NCBI RefSeq assembly: GCF_000019225.1
Contig: NC_010995.1
Location: forward strand, 620,001-684,000
Length of the DNA stretch: 64,000 nt
Source: Cellvibrio japonicus Ueda107
Lineage (GTDB): Bacteria; Pseudomonadota; Gammaproteobacteria; Pseudomonadales; Cellvibrionaceae
Reading direction: 5' to 3'
Shown here: one piece after another, positions 61,701 to 64,000 of the stretch
How positions within the stretch are numbered: the first letter of the stretch is position 1
Layout: each line of letters begins with the position of its first letter
Program-made: the position numbers and the translations under genes
Notes under the pieces: model-generated
The model's input: only the letters and a program-made list of their open reading frames with translations
Told to the model about the DNA's origin: nothing
The model's database searches: none

Positions 61701-64000
61701 CGGTATATCGGGTATCTGTAATAATCCACTCCCCATCCGAAGAACCTTTCTTGCCGTCACGTATCACTCGCCCGGCAATATCCATACACTGTGTTGTCGC
61801 AAAACCACCAGATAAGGTTTCTTTTTTCCAGGTAGAGGTGCCTGTCGGGCAAATGTAATCCGGGTCGTAATTAATCCCTGCTGTTATTACAGCAAACGAG
61901 CCATCGCTATTGGCCGTAAAATAGGGAATACCAAACGCTGTGGTGCCAACACGACGGGTTACTGAACGGTTAGTAGCAACGTAATTTTTAATTTCCGTGG
62001 GCGTTCCGTATTTGTCGCGTTGAGTAACCTGTGAAACCAAGCGCTTAATGCCCGTATTGGTATTGGTTCCATCGGTCATGTATTCATAGGTTTTATCCAC
62101 ATAGCGGCCCTTGGCGTCGTACTCGTATTCTGTTGAGCGACGGGTTTGGCCATCGGCGGTGGTTTCACTCAGGGTACGCTGACCAAAGGCGTTGTAGTAA
62201 TGATCGGTTCTTATAGTGTAATCCGGGTTATTGGGCTCAATAATTTCATAGTGCAACAGGCCTTTTGCGGCACCGGATGAGTAATAGCCAAAACTGGATT
62301 GGCGAATGGCAGTGTCTGTGCCGAGGTCACCATATTGATTGGTTTCCACCTGCATCTGGGTTAATCGCCCCATAGACGCCGAATAGGAATAGGTTGGATA
62401 GGCGTAGGTGTTGGTTTGAAGGGTTTCGTGCAATGTTGTACTGCCATTACCAATGGCGGTGGACTCATAAGTGGTGTTACCCTTTGAATCAACTTCGCGT
62501 GTTATGGTAGTAACACTCTCTATGCCACCCTGGCTACCTGACGTATTCATAGCGTATTTTTCAGCGACAGATTTGAATACAAAAGGTGTCATCGAGCCAA
62601 GGGCACTGGTGCCTAAATAATTAGCATCGATTGCCATCTCGCGCATACAGTCTGGTAACGCAGTGCTACTGATATAACACTGTGTTACCCCCCAGCTATA
62701 TTCTTTTTTGTCAATCAAGCGTCCAGTGTAGTAATTATATTTTTCCTGTCGTGCCAGCCTTCCAGTAAAAGGCCAATCCTGGCGGTACTGGTTAATAGTG
62801 ACAAGTCGGCCATATTCGGCTTTCGTAAAGCGATCAAATCCAAGAAACCCTCGGCCGCCCGCCTGGAATCTACCATTTTCGTAAAAATACTGGGTATCTC
62901 TACCTTCGCTTGGATGAATAATCTCAACATTTTCATCATTAGAGCCAGAAGTCTGCTCAAAGGACCTGGTAACCACATAATAACTGCCGACGAGGTTGTA
63001 AGCAGGAAACTTAGGGTCACCTAAATGCTGCCCTCCAGCATAGGTGCCTTCAAACGGATTTCTGATAATGTCCTGTAGCTCTTCGTTGCTAGCAGCATAT
63101 ACTTTTCTCTTTAATCCATTGGAGGTCACCATTCCCATAAATTCATGGGTGTTTGATGGATTAAAGCCTTTTATGTAGGAGTATTGGTAAGTTTTTGCTA
63201 TGGCTTCATAAGTGATACCAATATAGCTACCAAGACCATTAACTACCCGATAAATTTTATTTCGGGTTTTTCCATTGGCTTTATTTAAATACAAGGAGGC
63301 CCGTGGGCTATAGTTCCTACCTGTTATAAAAAAGTCTATATTGCCATCACCATCAAAATCCCTTAGCTCTACAGAGTTTTCATAATGTACGTCTATACTT
63401 ATAGGAATTTCATGGTTTACTGTTCTAAAGGCCGTTTCATGCCAGTAGCTAACATAGATAACTTTTTTACTGCCTCCACTATTTCCAACATAAACAGCAT
63501 CTAGATAACCGTCCCCATTGATATCTATGAAGTTATTAAATGTCGCATATGCAATGTGGTTCAGATTTCGTTTGGATGAAAAACCTGTTCCCCAATTAAG
63601 CCGATATTCATTATCAAGGCAAGTGTCCACCGCTCCAGAGATGTCATCATATCCATCATTATTGATATCGGCGACTCGTAAGGAAGCAACCGGAAGCTCG
63701 GTATGCACAACGGTGTCACGACGGCATTGATTCAATACCATTTTTTTTGTGGAGAAATCATTGGATACCTTTGCATGAAACCTAAGCTCCACATTTCCGT
63801 TTGATGCCTTATGTGAGGTGTACACATGCTGTTCATAGCGGGCAACATTGGGATCGCCGGCAGTACAGGCAATAAAAATAAAATCCATTCGACCATCGGC
63901 ATTAAAATCACCTGTGGCAGAGTGCACATCCGAAAAAGGGCTACTGCAATGCGGAGAAATCAGATGTTGGGGAACAACAACAGGAACCTCCTGCTCTGGT
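58798..64000 (-). CDS. RHS/YD-repeat polymorphic toxin with FG-GAP N-terminal repeats, 5' end outside window
   Basis: More than 1730 residues are visible; the frame is open past 64000. It begins with FG-GAP/VCBS repeats (DFNADGRMDFIF, DINNDGYDDISG, DINGDGYLDAVY, DFDGDGNIDFFI), then a TcdB/SpvB-like middle and many YD repeats forming the RHS shell, ending in the core boundary RFVQADPIIQDPLRVQSLNR and NPLNATDPSGF (near 59680). The last about 290 residues are the variable part: a pre-toxin segment shared with displaced copies nearby, then a tip ending in SAAGGRHGGSYWKLTGP. The tip family is not recognised. Such proteins deliver toxins to rivals; the route (for example T6SS) is not visible here. 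Confidence 0.9.
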   Translation of the reverse strand, partial: PEQEVPVVVPQHLISPHCSSPFSDVHSATGDFNADGRMDFIFIACTAGDPNVARYEQHVYTSHKASNGNVELRFHAKVSNDFSTKKMVLNQCRRDTVVHTELPVASLRVADINNDGYDDISGAVDTCLDNEYRLNWGTGFSSKRNLNHIAYATFNNFIDINGDGYLDAVYVGNSGGSKKVIYVSYWHETAFRTVNHEIPISIDVHYENSVELRDFDGDGNIDFFITGRNYSPRASLYLNKANGKTRNKIYRVVNGLGSYIGITYEAIAKTYQYSYIKGFNPSNTHEFMGMVTSNGLKRKVYAASNEELQDIIRNPFEGTYAGGQHLGDPKFPAYNLVGSYYVVTRSFEQTSGSNDENVEIIHPSEGRDTQYFYENGRFQAGGRGFLGFDRFTKAEYGRLVTINQYRQDWPFTGRLARQEKYNYYTGRLIDKKEYSWGVTQCYISSTALPDCMREMAIDANYLGTSALGSMTPFVFKSVAEKYAMNTSGSQGGIESVTTITREVDSKGNTTYESTAIGNGSTTLHETLQTNTYAYPTYSYSASMGRLTQMQVETNQYGDLGTDTAIRQSSFGYYSSGAAKGLLHYEIIEPNNPDYTIRTDHYYNAFGQRTLSETTADGQTRRSTEYEYDAKGRYVDKTYEYMTDGTNTNTGIKRLVSQVTQRDKYGTPTEIKNYVATNRSVTRRVGTTAFGIPYFTANSDGSFAVITAGINYDPDYICPTGTSTWKKETLSGGFATTQCMDIAGRVIRDGKKGSSDGEWIITDTRYTAEGQQLAKSEPIIHGDDPKYWIITYHDELNRLIYEVKPTREQDGQQATTQIYYENNQVRMVNAKNQERKEVHDPLGRIARVIDANGGTTHFTYDARGNLKTMRDPNNNTTTMTYDLRDRKTSMSDPDKGTWTYRYNRFNEQVCQLDPKQQRTVMHYDIRGRLIARKENYQSNCNYLGGVDASASVSTHWVYDSATNGMGQLAKTYTLLAVAGTQPEYTQRYTYDNWGRLSVTETSMQGHLSQLTTHYEKITYDQYGRIFQVFDAARATDSYEYNGIEHTYTNTGYLFQIKDAVRYGGAQKTYYTIGSVDAHGNRGGSYGNGLSTIVSSYADSGLLKNIITRKSIPGVNLQNSYYTWDLIGNLKTRRETGGGTWIENYLRSRNINESFEYDNLNRLTHWNTSGDFNSTESVTYDAIDNIRTKTGNAAYLYGNQCSSSANAGPHAVCSIGGVNYNYDKSGNMISDTIGRSLQYTIDDLPSQISKNGHTTRFHYGPDRSRFKRVDTTAGSTTTTLYIGNVEKIYRSDNTVEWKRHIGGVAIISQTYNSVGILQSTKEHYLHRDHLGSLSMITDANGFVVKDFYYDPWGASRIPNNDITQWMSAQPFQKVASTISSRGFTNHEHLDEVGLIHMNGRIYDPKLARFVQADPIIQDPLRVQSLNRYSYVWNNPLNATDPSGFTTQGMTRSQLSGDSDDDWAEDPMDIWQLWWDSQAGEDCSASCRSNLRDSNRGGDGAAFMEAIHNAMSGNYSSNSYYITRIGIGSSEGLSTVSVKAFVQWTGAARETQGSSGSGYSEGDSSAQKERTWGSYLPGTAAGDRAAQYWADRLVANGGGFLDDPIASAGLFFSVLWTDQTAVNTAVTLATGGIGTIGSVSIKANTYVANLILKYPSTLRWLPQAGVKGTLQEAGWVAGSMRQSTAARGSWSMVLNPGPIARLQWSAAGGRHGGSYWKLTGPEYGTQKFNYFFSKNW

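Noticed and set aside
1..64000. CRISPR array, tRNA or rRNA genes
   Set aside because: No regularly spaced direct repeats, cloverleaf-like segments with CCA ends or rRNA signatures were noticed on reading both strands. A dedicated tRNA or CRISPR scan would be needed to exclude them fully.

Overview
The window looks like chromosomal DNA of a Gram-negative, saprophytic gammaproteobacterium, most probably a Cellvibrio (inference). It carries LPS-core genes (waaP, waaG, msbA, hldE), the asmA / mutY / yggX set familiar from pseudomonad relatives, a lipoprotein GH2 beta-galactosidase, and a secreted pectate lyase whose modules are joined by the long poly-serine linker typical of Cellvibrio polysaccharidases. 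No rRNA, tRNA or CRISPR array was seen.

Layout. 1-7387 (+): LPS core kinase, glycosyltransferases, O-antigen-ligase-like protein, MsbA and HldE. 7488-9042: a chemoreceptor gene with two single-base frameshifts. 9086-12651 (-): YqhD-type alcohol dehydrogenase, Rieske protein, HtrA-type protease and HtpX. 12823-13053: a gene-free stretch with two Fur-box-like sites over a good minus-strand promoter, followed by a hairpin terminator; I read it as a candidate iron-regulated small RNA. 13064-20878: cyclic-nucleotide-binding protein, TfoX-C protein, VanY-type peptidase, Atg22/UMF1-type transporter, CysE, hypotheticals and AsmA. 20984-24940: an AT-rich block with a lipoprotein pair, then nrtA-nrtB (nitrate uptake without its ATPase) behind a sigma-54 promoter. 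25033-33448: mutY-yggX, GH2 galactosidase, CBM/PL1 pectate lyase, and a divergent HxlR / quinone-reductase / DsbA-like locus. 33515-38366: a giant GMC oxidoreductase-hydrolase fusion and small hypotheticals, one resembling an immunity protein.

38519-54262 is a coherent purine-salvage and catabolism island. A nucleoside-type ABC importer (43874-45511 back to 40769), a RutR-like TetR regulator and an 8-oxoguanine-deaminase-like enzyme face a plus-strand operon of xdhABC, uraD, uraH, guaD, puuD and a DUF1330 protein. Together they convert guanine and hypoxanthine through xanthine and urate to S-allantoin; no allantoinase is present in the window.

55043-64000 is an RHS polymorphic-toxin locus read leftwards. 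A large RHS/FG-GAP protein, whose N-terminus lies beyond the window, is followed by its probable immunity gene. After that comes a graveyard of displaced cassettes: a broken small membrane gene, a chimeric RHS-core/toxin-tip remnant plus small membrane gene, another decayed tip plus a 132-residue gene, and a nearly identical copy of the RHS pre-toxin region cut off by an IS3-family (IS407-like) element. Toxin tips carry stop codons while the neighbouring candidate immunity genes stay open. This locus and the Fur-box RNA are the two most interesting signals.
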